Origin: Thiorhodovibrio winogradskyi
GTDB lineage: Bacteria; Pseudomonadota; Gammaproteobacteria; Chromatiales; Chromatiaceae
NCBI RefSeq assembly: GCF_036208045.1
Contig: NZ_CP121472.1
Location: 3,173,531-3,237,530, forward strand
DNA length: 64,000 nt
Direction: 5' to 3'
Numbering within the stretch: position 1 is the stretch's first letter; every line of letters starts with the position of its first letter. Positions 53,728 through 63,988 of the stretch are shown here, piece after piece. Made by a program: the position numbers and the translations under genes. The notes under the pieces are model-generated. The model was given only the letters and a program-made list of their open reading frames with translations, searched no databases and was not told the origin of the DNA.

Positions 53728-55491
53728 TTGGCCACGCTAGAAGACGTTCTGCTTCCCGATATCGGCGATTTCAGCGATGTCGAAATCATCGAGATCCTGG
53801 TCGCGCCGGGTGATCGCATCGCGCCCGAGCAGTCGCTGCTGACGCTCGAGAGCGACAAGGCCAGTATTGAAATCCCCTCCCCCCTGGGCGGCGAGGTGAA
53901 AGAGGTGCTGGTTTCCGTCGGTGAGCGGATCAGCCAGGGCAGCCTGCTGATGCGCGTTGCCACGGGTAGCCCTGCTGCAAACACAGGTAGCGGCATTGAA
54001 AACAGCTCGGACGACCGCCAGGACAAATCCGCCGCCAAAACGGACACCGCCCCCCCACCATCATCCCCGGCACCGGTCGCCTCCGAGGCATCCACACCCA
54101 AAACAACTTCGCACCCGATACCTGACCAAACCGAGGAAATCGACATCCGCCTGCCAGATATCGGGGACTTCTCCGATGTCCCTGTGGTGGATGTCCTGGT
54201 CAGCGTGGGCGACCAGATCGCCGTCGAGCAATCCATCCTGACGCTCGAGAGCGACAAGGCGACCATGGAAATCCCCTCGCCTCGCGCGGGCGTGGTCACC
54301 TCGGTGGCGGTTAAGGTGGGTGACAGGCTGAACCAGGGCGATCTGCTGTTCAAAGTACAGGCCAGTCTCACCAACGTCAAAGACAAGCCAGGCGACGATG
54401 AAGAAAGCGCGCCAGCCCCAGCCGCCACACCCAAGCCCGAATCCGAACCAGCATCTTCCACCCAGCTACCCTCCACTCAGCCGCCCGCCAGTCAGGCCCG
54501 GACACGTGCCCCGGGCGAGGCCGAACGGCGCAAGGCCCCCATCCTACCGCGCCCGGAAGACATGGCCGCCATCGCCCATGGTCGCACCCCCCACGCCAGC
54601 CCGGCGGTGCGTCGCTTCGCGCGCGAACTGGGTGTCGACCTGCATCGGGTCAAAGGCAGCGGGCGCAAGCAGCGCATCCTCAAAGACGATGTCCAGCAGT
54701 TCGTCAAGCAAAGCCTGGCCGGCGGCGCGCCTGCCTCCGCGCCTGGCGCGCCCTTCCAGCTACCCAGCGCCCCGGCGGTCGACTTCAGCAAATTCGGTCC
54801 GGTCACCAGCGAGCCGCTGCCACGCATCAAGAAAATCAGCGGCACCCATCTGCACCGCTGCTGGCTCAGCGTGCCCCATGTCACCCAATTCGACGAGGCC
54901 GACATCACTGAGCTGGAAGCCTTCCGCAAGGAACAAAAAGCCGCCGCCGAGCAGGCCGGCGTCCGGCTGACCTTCATGCCCTTCCTGCTGAAGGCCGTCG
55001 CCGCCGCGCTCAACCAGATGCCCATCATCAAGGCATCCCTCGCCCCGGATGGCGAGCAACTCATTCACAAGCACTATTGTCACATCGGTGTGGCGGTCGA
55101 TACCAACAATGGCCTGGTCGTGCCTGTGGTGCGGGATGTTGATCAAAAAGGCCTGTTCGCCCTGGCCGAAGAACTCATGACGCTCAGCCAAAAAGCCCGC
55201 GACGGCAAGCTACTCGCCGCCGACATGCAGGGCGGCGTCTTTAGCATCTCCAGCCTCGGCGGCATCGGCGGCACCGCCTTCACGCCCATCGTCAATGCAC
55301 CCGAAGTCGCCATCCTTGGCGTCTCCCGCACCGAGATGAAGCCGGTCTGGGATGGCCAAGCCTTCCAGCCCCGGCTGATGCTGCCGCTGTCGCTGTCTTA
55401 CGATCATCGCGTCGTCGATGGCGCCGACGGCGTGCGCTTCACCAGCCTGCTGCGGCAGTTGCTCTCGGATATTCGGCGATTGTTGCTGTGA
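53728..55491 (+). CDS. aceF: Dihydrolipoamide acetyltransferase (E2) with two lipoyl domains
   Basis: A 587-residue E2 of pyruvate dehydrogenase. Lipoyl domain 1 has Lys44 in LESDKASIEIP, lipoyl domain 2 has Lys177 in LESDKATMEIP. Pro/Ala/Ser-rich linkers, a peripheral subunit-binding domain (about 285-325, ASPAVRRFARELGVDLHRVKGSG) and the catalytic domain with [12 protein letters not shown] (His560) follow. The start is TTG 53728 with AGGAG 9 bases upstream. E. coli has three lipoyl domains; two are common elsewhere. A diverged copy of its last 60 codons lies at 55744-55950. Confidence 0.95.
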   Translation: MATLEDVLLPDIGDFSDVEIIEILVAPGDRIAPEQSLLTLESDKASIEIPSPLGGEVKEVLVSVGERISQGSLLMRVATGSPAANTGSGIENSSDDRQDKSAAKTDTAPPPSSPAPVASEASTPKTTSHPIPDQTEEIDIRLPDIGDFSDVPVVDVLVSVGDQIAVEQSILTLESDKATMEIPSPRAGVVTSVAVKVGDRLNQGDLLFKVQASLTNVKDKPGDDEESAPAPAATPKPESEPASSTQLPSTQPPASQARTRAPGEAERRKAPILPRPEDMAAIAHGRTPHASPAVRRFARELGVDLHRVKGSGRKQRILKDDVQQFVKQSLAGGAPASAPGAPFQLPSAPAVDFSKFGPVTSEPLPRIKKISGTHLHRCWLSVPHVTQFDEADITELEAFRKEQKAAAEQAGVRLTFMPFLLKAVAAALNQMPIIKASLAPDGEQLIHKHYCHIGVAVDTNNGLVVPVVRDVDQKGLFALAEELMTLSQKARDGKLLAADMQGGVFSISSLGGIGGTAFTPIVNAPEVAILGVSRTEMKPVWDGQAFQPRLMLPLSLSYDHRVVDGADGVRFTSLLRQLLSDIRRLLL

Positions 55492-55522
55492 CTCAATGCG
55501 ATAAAGATGGATGGAGAACGAC

Positions 55523-55747
55523 ATGACCGAGAATCTGGTGCTTGAACATCTGCGCCTAATCCGGGCCGATCTTGCCGAACTCAAAAAAGAAACGGCATCG
55601 AATAGCTTGCAAATCTCCGCCATGGGCCAACAGTTTGCCGGACTCACGAGCGCGGTCTATGGAACCAAAAGCGACATGGAAGACATTAAGCAGCGACTTG
55701 CTCGTATTGAACGGCGTCTGGAATTGGCTGAACCCGAAACCTTGTGA
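55523..55747 (+). CDS. Small coiled-coil protein, unknown function
   Basis: A 74-residue protein ([23 protein letters not shown]...[19 protein letters not shown]), helical and probably a trimeric or dimeric coiled coil. GGAG lies 7 bases before ATG 55523. Similar small proteins occur next to PIN-type toxins in Chromatiales, so an antitoxin-like role is possible but unproven. It is wedged between aceF and a duplicate of the aceF tail; its stop overlaps the start of that frame. Confidence 0.65.
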   Translation: MTENLVLEHLRLIRADLAELKKETASNSLQISAMGQQFAGLTSAVYGTKSDMEDIKQRLARIERRLELAEPETL

Positions 55748-55950
55748 GCCACTATCCCGATGCCCCAGATGTTGCCATTCCCGGCGTCTCCCGCACCGCG
55801 ATGAAGCCAGTCTGGGATGGCCTGGCTTTCCAGCCCAGACTGCCGCTGTCGCTGTCCTATGATCACCGGGTGGTCGACGGCGCCGATGGCGTGCGCTTCA
55901 CCAGCTTGCCACGTCATTTGCTCGCGGATATTCGGCGGTTATTGCTTTGA
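55744..55950 (+). pseudogene. Duplicated, diverged 3' end of aceF
   Basis: Starting in a GTG-initiated frame, residues 8-68 read [21 protein letters not shown]...[19 protein letters not shown], matching aceF residues about 527-587. Identity at DNA level is roughly 80%, so it is either an old duplication or a tail from a foreign aceF. A 60-residue E2 tail cannot fold as a trimer on its own, so it is read as a recombination scar. Confidence 0.85.
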
Positions 55951-56013
55951 CAGGGTTGCGGTTCGGACGAAGCATGCGCTCGATACAAGACGTTTTTTAA
56001 AGGCCACTGAACC

Positions 56014-57603
<1,590 letters not shown>

Positions 57604-57620
<17 letters not shown>

Positions 57621-57858
57621 TGTTGAAAACTTAACAGATCTGTTTATCACTCAAGGAATCATAACGAAAAAATGCCCAGAAGACGCTCTTCATATTGCTA
57701 TTGCAGCGGCTCACGGAATGGATGCGATTATTACTTGGAATTTCAAGCACATCAATAACCCATTCGTAAAAGCGAAAATTCGCCAACTTGTTGAGGAAAA
57801 CGGTTGGATATGCCCCGAAATCTGTTCACCAGAAGAGTTTTTAGGTGATGACCAATGA
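57604..57858 (+). pseudogene. C-terminal fragment of a PIN-domain toxin (VapC-like)
   Basis: About 80 residues with LFITQGIITKKCPEDALHIAIAAAHGMDAIITWNFKHINN, the second half of a PIN RNase (conserved Asp in EDALH and the WNFKH motif). The N-terminal half with the first catalytic Asp is gone; the fragment joins directly to truncated hsdM. The composition is more AT-rich than its surroundings. The stop overlaps the next ATG (ATGA), so the pair was once an operon. Confidence 0.75.
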
Positions 57859-58058
57859 ACGACCCCATTCTCGAAGAACTCCGCCAAATCCGCGATGAGC
57901 ACTCCCGAGGCTTCAACTACAATTTAAGTGCGATCTGCGAAGATTATCGTTCCCACCAGACGCTTTTTAGTTCACGACTGGTTCGCCTTCCGCCAAAAAT
58001 CGCTCGCCCGCGACTCAAACCCGCTGATTCAGCTGCCTCTGAAGTTCCAACGCTTTGA
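57855..58058 (+). CDS. Small protein, partner of a PIN-domain toxin
   Basis: A 67-residue protein starting MNDPILEELRQIRDEHSRGFNYNLSAICEDYRSHQ. Small proteins with this start (…EHARRFNYDLxAIxEDYR…) are commonly encoded directly downstream of PIN/VapC-like genes; this is recalled from annotation patterns. It is coupled to the PIN fragment by ATGA. Its last 20 residues look non-conserved. Its toxin is truncated. Confidence 0.6.
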   Translation: MNDPILEELRQIRDEHSRGFNYNLSAICEDYRSHQTLFSSRLVRLPPKIARPRLKPADSAASEVPTL

Positions 58059-58097
58059 CGAGACACTGACTGAATCCTGACCCAAAAACGCACCAAC

Positions 58098-58319
58098 ATG
58101 ATTAACGGGTCAAACTGCCCTGCCGTTGAACGCGACCCCGAGCGCGTCAGCGGCGCCTGGGTGTTTCGCGGCACCCGTGTGCCAGTGGCGGCTTTGTTGG
58201 AAAACCTCCATGACGGCGTGACGGTCGACCAGTTCATCGCGTTGTTTCCTGGTGTTACCGCCCAACAGGTGCGCGCCGTGCTCGACTGCCTGGCCCATTC
58301 ACACCAGCGCGACCCATGA
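58098..58319 (+). CDS. DUF433 protein, probable antitoxin
   Basis: A 73-residue DUF433 protein with a predicted HTH: VFRGTRVPVAALLENLHDGVTVDQFIALFPGVTAQQVRAVL. DUF433 genes normally precede a DUF5615 PIN-like toxin gene. Here the next gene is hsdR, overlapping by 4 bases, so no toxin is present. Insertions of such pairs inside type I restriction operons are common. Confidence 0.85.
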   Translation: MINGSNCPAVERDPERVSGAWVFRGTRVPVAALLENLHDGVTVDQFIALFPGVTAQQVRAVLDCLAHSHQRDP

Positions 58320-60841
58320 GCCAACAAGACCGCCTCGACGAGCTGCATGTGGTGGAGTTGCCGCTCCTCGCCCAGCTCGGCGCCATGGGCTGGCAGCATG
58401 TCGAGGGCGCGGACGAGGACGCGGCGAGCGGTCGCAAGACATGTCAGTTGCTCGGGCGAACCAGTTTCCAACAAACCCTGCTGCGGGATCGCGTCCAGGC
58501 AGCCCTGCGTCGGCTCAACCGCGACGCCGAAGGCGCGGACTGGCTCGATGACCGGCGCATCGAAGAGGCCATTTCCCAGCTCGAACGCCCGACAGCACGT
58601 GATCTGATCGCCATCAACGAGGAATTGCACAGCAAGCTGGTCAATGGCGTCTACGTCTCCGGCCCCGCCGGCGAGCGCGAGCGGCTGGTGCGTTTTATTG
58701 GCTTCGAGCCCGAGGATGGCAACGACTTCCTCGCCGTCAATCAGTTTCGCGTCGATCCGCCAGGCGCGGTGGGGGATCGCGGTTTCATCGTGCCAGACAT
58801 CCTGCTGTTCGTGAACGGCATCCCGCTGGTGGTGATCGAGGCCAAGAGTCCTGCCGTGACCGACCCGCTGGCCTCGGCCATCGATCAGCTGCGCCGCTAC
58901 GCCAATCGCCGCGATCCGCCAAGCCAGGAAGGCGCTGAACGGCTGTTCTGGACCAACCAACTGCTGATCGCCACCTGCTATTACGAGGCGCGGGTCGGCT
59001 CCCTAAGTGCGCGGCCCGATGACTTCCTGCCCTGGCGCGATCCGTCCCCGGTGAGCCTCAAGCAGGTGCGCGGGGAATTGCGCAAGGCCGCCAATGCCGA
59101 ACTGGTGCAGCAGGAGACCCTGGCCGCCGGCCTGCTACGCCCGGCGCATCTGCTAGATGCACTGCGCGCCTTCACCGTCTTCATGACCACCGACGAGGGG
59201 CTGCGCATCAAGGCCATTCCGCGTTACCAGCAGTTCCGCTCGGTGCATCTGGCGTTGGAGCGCCTGCGCAGCGGCAAGACCCGCCGCCAGGATGGCCTGA
59301 CGGATCGGCGCGGCGGCATCATCTGGCACACCCAGGGCTCCGGCAAGAGCCTGACCATGGTCTTTCTGATCCGCAAACTGCGCACCATTCCGGCGCTGCG
59401 CCGGTTTAAGATCGTGGTGGTCACTGATCGCACCGACCTTGAGGATCAACTCTCCAACACCGCCAAGCTGGCCGGACAAGTGATGCGGGTGGCCACCAGC
59501 GCCGAGGCCGCCCGCGCGCATCTCAGCCGGCAGGAGCCGGATCTGGTGTTTGTGATGATCCAGAAGTTGCAGGATCGCGACCACCAGGATGCGCGCGATG
59601 AGATTGTGTTTCTGGTCGAGTCCGAGCCAGCGGCCCTGACCGACGGCGAACAGCCGAGCCCGCGCACCCTCAGCGCCAAGCTTGGCGAGCGCCCGGCCTT
59701 TCCGGTGCTGAACCCAAGCGAGGATGTGCTCATCCTGATCGACGAGGCGCACCGCTCCCATACCAGCGGACTGCATCAGAATCTGCTCGACGCCCTGCCG
59801 AACGCCGCGCGCATTGGCTTAACCGGCACGCCCATTGAGGAGAAAAGCAAGAAGAAGACCCGCGAGATTTTCGGCGCCTATATCGACCGCTACCTGCTGC
59901 GCGACGCCGAGGCCGACGGCGCCATCGTCAAGATTCTCTACCAGGGCCGCGAGCTGAAGGCCATGGTGCGCGACAGCGGCACCCTCGACCGCTTGTTCAA
60001 CGCCTATTTCGCGGCGGAATCCCCGGCGCTACGCGAGGCGATTAAGAACCGCCATGCCACCCGCGCCGGGGTGCTGAACGCCGCCGAGCCGCGCCAGGCC
60101 AAGGCCCGAGATGTGCTCAGGCACTATATCGCCAACATTCTGCCCAACGGCTTTAAGGCGCAACTTGTCGCCAGCAGCCGTGAGCTGGCCGTGCACTATG
60201 TCGAAGCCCTGGAGGCGGCGCGCGACGACCTGCTGAACGCCATTGAGGGCATGGCGGAGATGCTCGAAAAGCTCGATCCCAACGCGCTGCAAGCCACCGA
60301 GCCGGACGCGGATGATGAACTGGCGTTTCTGGCTGGCGCCTGGCCGCATCGCGGGCTGATCAAACGCCAGGAATTCGCCGCCGTCATCTCTGTGGAACAT
60401 AACGACCTGCCGCACCTGAAAGCCTGGGGCGAACCGAGCACGACCAAACAGCGCATCGCGCGCTTCAAGAAGCCGCTGGCACAGGATCCGCTGGCGATTC
60501 TGGTGGTCAAGAGCAAACTGCTCACCGGCTTCGATGCCAAGGTCGAGCAGGCCATGTATCTCGACCGCGCCATGTCCGGCACCGAATTGTTGCAAGCCAT
60601 CGCCCGTACCAACCGCACGGCGGGCGAGGCCAAGCGCTTCGGCATCGTGGTGGATTACTATGGCGTTGGGAAGAACCTGACCGACGCCCTGGCGCTCTAC
60701 GACGCGGAGGATCGCGAGGATCTGCACGCCGGCATCGGCCGGCCCCCAAGTCTTTCGCCGTCCCAAGCTGGTCGATGGGGAAGGATTTTATCTGCTCGGG
60801 CATCACTATCGGCTCAAGCGCATCGATCCGCCATCGCGTGA
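58316..60841 (+). CDS. hsdR: Type I restriction enzyme R subunit, C-terminally truncated
   Basis: An 841-residue frame. The nuclease domain has PDILLFVNGIPLVVIEAKSP (the D...ExK motif), and the SF2 helicase part has HTQGSGKSLTM (Walker A), IDEAHRSH (DEAH) and LTGTP; GTELLQAIARTNRTAGE is motif VI. Homology stops near residue 803-808 (EDREDLHAGIG). Full-length HsdR has about 1000-1100 residues with a helical C-terminal domain that binds HsdM; here that part is lost. About 35 unrelated residues follow from an out-of-frame reading of the next fragment. There is no hsdS in the window, so no active restriction complex can be formed. Confidence 0.88.
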   Translation: MSQQDRLDELHVVELPLLAQLGAMGWQHVEGADEDAASGRKTCQLLGRTSFQQTLLRDRVQAALRRLNRDAEGADWLDDRRIEEAISQLERPTARDLIAINEELHSKLVNGVYVSGPAGERERLVRFIGFEPEDGNDFLAVNQFRVDPPGAVGDRGFIVPDILLFVNGIPLVVIEAKSPAVTDPLASAIDQLRRYANRRDPPSQEGAERLFWTNQLLIATCYYEARVGSLSARPDDFLPWRDPSPVSLKQVRGELRKAANAELVQQETLAAGLLRPAHLLDALRAFTVFMTTDEGLRIKAIPRYQQFRSVHLALERLRSGKTRRQDGLTDRRGGIIWHTQGSGKSLTMVFLIRKLRTIPALRRFKIVVVTDRTDLEDQLSNTAKLAGQVMRVATSAEAARAHLSRQEPDLVFVMIQKLQDRDHQDARDEIVFLVESEPAALTDGEQPSPRTLSAKLGERPAFPVLNPSEDVLILIDEAHRSHTSGLHQNLLDALPNAARIGLTGTPIEEKSKKKTREIFGAYIDRYLLRDAEADGAIVKILYQGRELKAMVRDSGTLDRLFNAYFAAESPALREAIKNRHATRAGVLNAAEPRQAKARDVLRHYIANILPNGFKAQLVASSRELAVHYVEALEAARDDLLNAIEGMAEMLEKLDPNALQATEPDADDELAFLAGAWPHRGLIKRQEFAAVISVEHNDLPHLKAWGEPSTTKQRIARFKKPLAQDPLAILVVKSKLLTGFDAKVEQAMYLDRAMSGTELLQAIARTNRTAGEAKRFGIVVDYYGVGKNLTDALALYDAEDREDLHAGIGRPPSLSPSQAGRWGRILSARASLSAQAHRSAIA

Positions 60842-61262
60842 TCAGCCGGAAGAACCGAGCGAACTCGTCCGGATCGAGGGTGATCGGCTGCTGCTGTCTT
60901 CCTCGTCAGCCACAACAGCCGAGCAGCACATCACGGCATTTTATCTGCGCGAGGCCACCCGCTACTTGAACCAGGTCCTGCCCAATTGGCAGGCTCGATT
61001 TGGCTATCGCGAGGAGATCCGCATTCGCGTCCGCGACCTGGGTTACCGCTGGGGCTCTTGCGGTAAGCATGGTATGTTGAACTTCCACTGGCGTGTGATT
61101 CAACTGCCGCCATCCGCCATCGACTACATTGTGGTGCATGAGCTGGCGCATCTGCTCGTGACCGATCATTCACCCGCCTTCTGGCGCGAGGTGGAGACCG
61201 TGCTGCCCGATTACCGGACGCGGCGAAATTGGCTGCGCGAGCATGGTTTCAAGAACGCATGA
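60741..61262 (+). pseudogene. YgjP/DUF45-type metallopeptidase, N-terminally truncated
   Basis: The frame ending at 61262 encodes a YgjP-like (M48-type, WLM) metallopeptidase: FRRPKLVDGEGFYLLGHHYRL, then IRVRDLGYRWGSCGKHGMLNFHWRVIQLP and the zinc motif VVHELAHLLVTDH with the downstream FWREVE. The N-terminus is fused to truncated hsdR near 60740, with no start codon in the homologous part; an internal CTG/TTG start or ATG further downstream would give only the C-terminal half. Such peptidase genes usually follow hsdR in type I operons, so one deletion removed the end of hsdR and the start of this gene. Confidence 0.8.
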
Positions 61263-61452
61263 CCGTGCAAGTCGTCGGCGTGTTTTCCCGCAAAACCCTC
61301 ACTCTTGTTCGATGACATGCTCAGTCGCCAGCACTACAATGCCCGCTTTGCTTCAGCACTGTCCGATTGGCCGACAATCCGCGCGGCGCTTCCCGAGGCA
61401 TGGTTTCAACAATCCGAGACAAAACAAACCCATCAGCCAACCAGTAGATACT

Positions 61453-62925
61453 ATGACCGACACCGACACCGACACCGCCCCAACCCTTGACTCCGCAAAA
61501 GAACTCAGCGCCCAGGTCGCCGTCCTCGGTGGCGGTCCTGGCGGTTACACCGCGGCCTTCCGCGCCGCCGATCTTGGCCTGCGCGTGGTGCTCATCGAGC
61601 GCTATCCGACGCTTGGCGGCGTGTGCCTGAATGTCGGCTGCATCCCCTCGAAAGCGTTGCTGCACACCGCGATCATTATCGAGGAGACCAAACACTTAAG
61701 CGCCATGGGCGTGACCTTCACGCCACCAGAGATTGATCTCGACAAGATGCGCGCCGGCAAGAACAAAGTGGTTAAAAAGCTCACCACCGGCCTGGCCGGC
61801 ATGGCCAAGCAGCGCGGCGTGCAGGTGATCCAGGGCACGGGCCGGTTCGAGGCGCCCAACCGTATCGGCGTTGACAGCCGTGAGGGGCATCTGGCGGTGC
61901 ATTTTGATCACGCCATCATTGCCTGCGGCTCGCGCCCCATACGCATTCCCGGCTTTCCGCATGAAGACCCTCGGGTGATGGACTCGACCGACGCGCTGGA
62001 GCTGCCCGACATCCCCGAGCGTCTGCTGATTGTTGGCGGTGGCATCATCGGACTGGAGATGGCGAGTGTTTACAGCGCGCTCGGCAGCGCCATCGATGTG
62101 GTGGAGATGAAGCCGCAACTCATGCCGGGCACCGACCTCGACCTGGTGCGGGCGCTCGAAAAGGTCATTAAAAAGCGCTACAAGCGGATTTTGCTCGACA
62201 CAAAAGTGTCCGAGATGAGCGCGAAAAGCTCAGGCATCCAGGTGCGTTTCGAGGGCAAGGACAACAGCCGCCCTGTTCAAGAAGCCGAGTATGACCGCGT
62301 CCTGGTCGCCATTGGCCGCCTGCCCAATGGCGCACAGATCGACGCCGAGCAGGCCGGAGTCAAGGTCGATCAGCATGGCTTCATTAAAGTCGATGCTCAC
62401 ATGCGCACCAATGTGCCCAACATCTTCGCCATCGGCGATGTGGTCGGCGGCCCCATGCTCGCCCACAAAGCCACCCACGAGGCCAAGGTCGCCGCCGAGG
62501 TCATCGCCGGCGAGCCGGCGCTGTTCGATCCGCTGACCATCCCCTCGGTCGCCTACACCGACCCCGAGGTCGCTTGGATGGGCCTGACCGAAACCGAGGC
62601 CAAGGAAAAGAACATCCCCTACGAGAAAGGCGTCTTCCCCTGGGCGGCGAGCGGGCGCGCGCTCGGCATCCACCGCGACGAGGGACTGACCAAGCTGCTG
62701 TTCGACCCCGAAACCAAGCGCATCCTGGGCGCGGGCATTGTCGGCCCCAACGCCGGAGAATTGATTGGCGAGACCGTCCTGGCGCTGGAAATGGGTTCGG
62801 ACATGGAAGATATCGGACTCAGCATTCACCCACATCCAACGCTGAACGAAACCATCGGCCTGGCCGCCGAGATGGCGCATGGCTCCATTACCGATCTGCT
62901 GCCGCCCAAGCGTCGCTCGACTTGA
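61453..62925 (+). CDS. lpdA: Dihydrolipoamide dehydrogenase (E3)
   Basis: A 490-residue E3 flavoenzyme that reoxidises the E2 lipoyl groups. The FAD motif VAVLGGGPGGYTAAFRAADLG, redox disulfide GGVCLNVGCIPSKAL (Cys58/Cys63), NAD motif IVGGGIIGLEMASVY and C-terminal active-site HPHPTLNE are all present. ATG 61453 starts a Thr/Asp-rich head (MTDTDTDTAPTLD). Frames extending upstream have no homology. In most gammaproteobacteria lpdA follows aceF closely; here 5.9 kb of decayed restriction genes separate them. Confidence 0.95.
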   Translation: MTDTDTDTAPTLDSAKELSAQVAVLGGGPGGYTAAFRAADLGLRVVLIERYPTLGGVCLNVGCIPSKALLHTAIIIEETKHLSAMGVTFTPPEIDLDKMRAGKNKVVKKLTTGLAGMAKQRGVQVIQGTGRFEAPNRIGVDSREGHLAVHFDHAIIACGSRPIRIPGFPHEDPRVMDSTDALELPDIPERLLIVGGGIIGLEMASVYSALGSAIDVVEMKPQLMPGTDLDLVRALEKVIKKRYKRILLDTKVSEMSAKSSGIQVRFEGKDNSRPVQEAEYDRVLVAIGRLPNGAQIDAEQAGVKVDQHGFIKVDAHMRTNVPNIFAIGDVVGGPMLAHKATHEAKVAAEVIAGEPALFDPLTIPSVAYTDPEVAWMGLTETEAKEKNIPYEKGVFPWAASGRALGIHRDEGLTKLLFDPETKRILGAGIVGPNAGELIGETVLALEMGSDMEDIGLSIHPHPTLNETIGLAAEMAHGSITDLLPPKRRST

Positions 62926-62940
62926 CGTCGCTCGACTTGA
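62911..62940 (+). repeat. Exact 15-bp tandem duplication at the lpdA stop
   Basis: CGTCGCTCGACTTGA occurs twice back to back; the first copy ends lpdA (RRST stop), the second follows immediately. Confidence 0.9.
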
Positions 62941-62974
62941 CCATGCGCCAACACTGGAAGCATCGGGGCCTTGA

Positions 62975-63721
62975 TCATAACTCGGGCCACTTGCCCGTTG
63001 AGCCGAGCTTTGTGGGAGCGGCTTTAGCCGCGATCACCCTGTCGCGGCTAAAGCCGCTCCCACGAATCAGTGGCCGGGCCAACTTGATGTCCTGGACGAT
63101 GGCGTCCGACAGTTCGACGGCAAAGGGGGAATGCCAGAGGGCAGCCGTTACGCGAAAATCAACGCTGCCCGGGACGTTCCAGCGTCCCGTCCACCACGAA
63201 TCGATGTCAATCAGTCCCGGCTGTCCGTGATAGCATCGCGCGCTGGAATAACGCCAATGCTCGGGTTGGTCAACATAGCCGCGCTTGACCGGATTGTAAT
63301 GGATATAGTCCAGCTTTTGGCGCATCACCGACTCGCTGATCACCATTTCGGCGTGTGACCCCTCCTGCCAGAATTGGTATTCCCGGTCGCGTTTGTGCGC
63401 TCGCTTGGCGAGGCGCAGTCGGGCGAGAAGAGGTGCGGCTCGACGAGCCTCCAATAACTCGATTAGCCGGGCAGCCGTAAACGACTTGAAGTTGCTGACG
63501 CATTTATCGAGGCGCGGCGCTTGAGCCACGAAATGCAAATGGTTTTCAAGGACCACATAGCCGTACAGGCGCAAGCCATCATGGGCGCGCTGATGCGACC
63601 AACTGTCGAGCAGAATTTGAACTGCATCGGGGCGGGTGAACACCGGAAGCCATTCCACGACGGTGCAGGTCAGAAAATGGGGCTTGTCGGGTTCCAGGAT
63701 CACATAGCGGCTTCTGCCCAT
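62975..63721 (-). CDS. REP-associated tyrosine transposase (RAYT, Y1_Tnp)
   Basis: A 248-residue IS200/IS605-like Y1 transposase of the TnpA-REP type. LYGYVVLENHLHFVAQ carries the HUH metal motif (HLHF), and VMRQKLDYIHYNPVKRGYVDQPEHWRYSSARCY carries the catalytic Tyr region. RAYTs cleave REP hairpins and spread them. ATG 63721 has GGAG 6-7 bases upstream. The frame runs through the 63012-63063 REP palindrome, so the last 30 residues (GSGFSRDRVIAAKAAPTK) are read from repeat DNA. Confidence 0.92.
   Translation of the reverse strand: MGRSRYVILEPDKPHFLTCTVVEWLPVFTRPDAVQILLDSWSHQRAHDGLRLYGYVVLENHLHFVAQAPRLDKCVSNFKSFTAARLIELLEARRAAPLLARLRLAKRAHKRDREYQFWQEGSHAEMVISESVMRQKLDYIHYNPVKRGYVDQPEHWRYSSARCYHGQPGLIDIDSWWTGRWNVPGSVDFRVTAALWHSPFAVELSDAIVQDIKLARPLIRGSGFSRDRVIAAKAAPTKLGSTGKWPEL
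63012..63063. repeat. Perfect 22-bp inverted repeat (REP/BIME) at the RAYT 3' end
   Basis: GTGGGAGCGGCTTTAGCCGCGA, an 8-base spacer, then the exact reverse complement. This is the classic GTGGGAGCGGC REP sequence known from Pseudomonas and relatives. It lies inside the last codons of the RAYT gene and downstream of lpdA, so it may also terminate or stabilise lpdA mRNA. Confidence 0.93.
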
Positions 63722-63741
63722 GCGTTCTCCGTTAATGGTCG

Positions 63742-63757
63742 GGACGCTGGAGCGTCC
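63742..63757. repeat. Short palindrome GGACGCT-GG-AGCGTCC upstream of the RAYT gene
   Basis: A 16-base perfect palindrome (apart from the central GG), followed by AGGGCAGC. A diverged version, GGGACGTTCCAGCGTCCC (63171-63188) preceded by GCTGCCC, lies in inverted orientation inside the RAYT gene, so a second REP type may bracket it. Confidence 0.7.
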
Positions 63758-63787
63758 AGGGCAGCATCATGGTAAACAGGCGACTGG

Positions 63788-63988
63788 CTAGATGTGATCA
63801 TAAGGTAGGTGAGCCCCACCTTGGTGTCGTCCCGCTCCGCGCTTTTCCTCGCCGCGCTGGCGCTCGCGAGCCAGCTCATGGGCGATGTCGATGTCCTCGA
63901 TGCCCTTGTACTGGGTCAAGACCCGGAGCGCGGCGGCATAGGCGGCGAGCTGGTATCTTGAAGAAAATTTTGGCGTTGAAGTGATCAA
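63788..63988 (-). pseudogene. C-terminal fragment resembling a DUF1156 adenine-specific DNA methylase
   Basis: A 66-residue frame from TTG 63988 with YQLAAYAAALRVLTQYKGIEDIDIAHELARERQRGE. The AAYAAALRVLT...ELxRERxxGE pattern resembles the end of DUF1156-type DNA methylases, from memory. An in-frame TAG directly precedes the TTG, so the gene body, if any, is broken or lies in another frame beyond the window edge. Confidence 0.4.

Noticed and set aside
61305-61490. 61-codon frame just before lpdA
   Set aside because: It overlaps the lpdA start region, has no recognisable motif and turns into His/Arg-rich shadow sequence.
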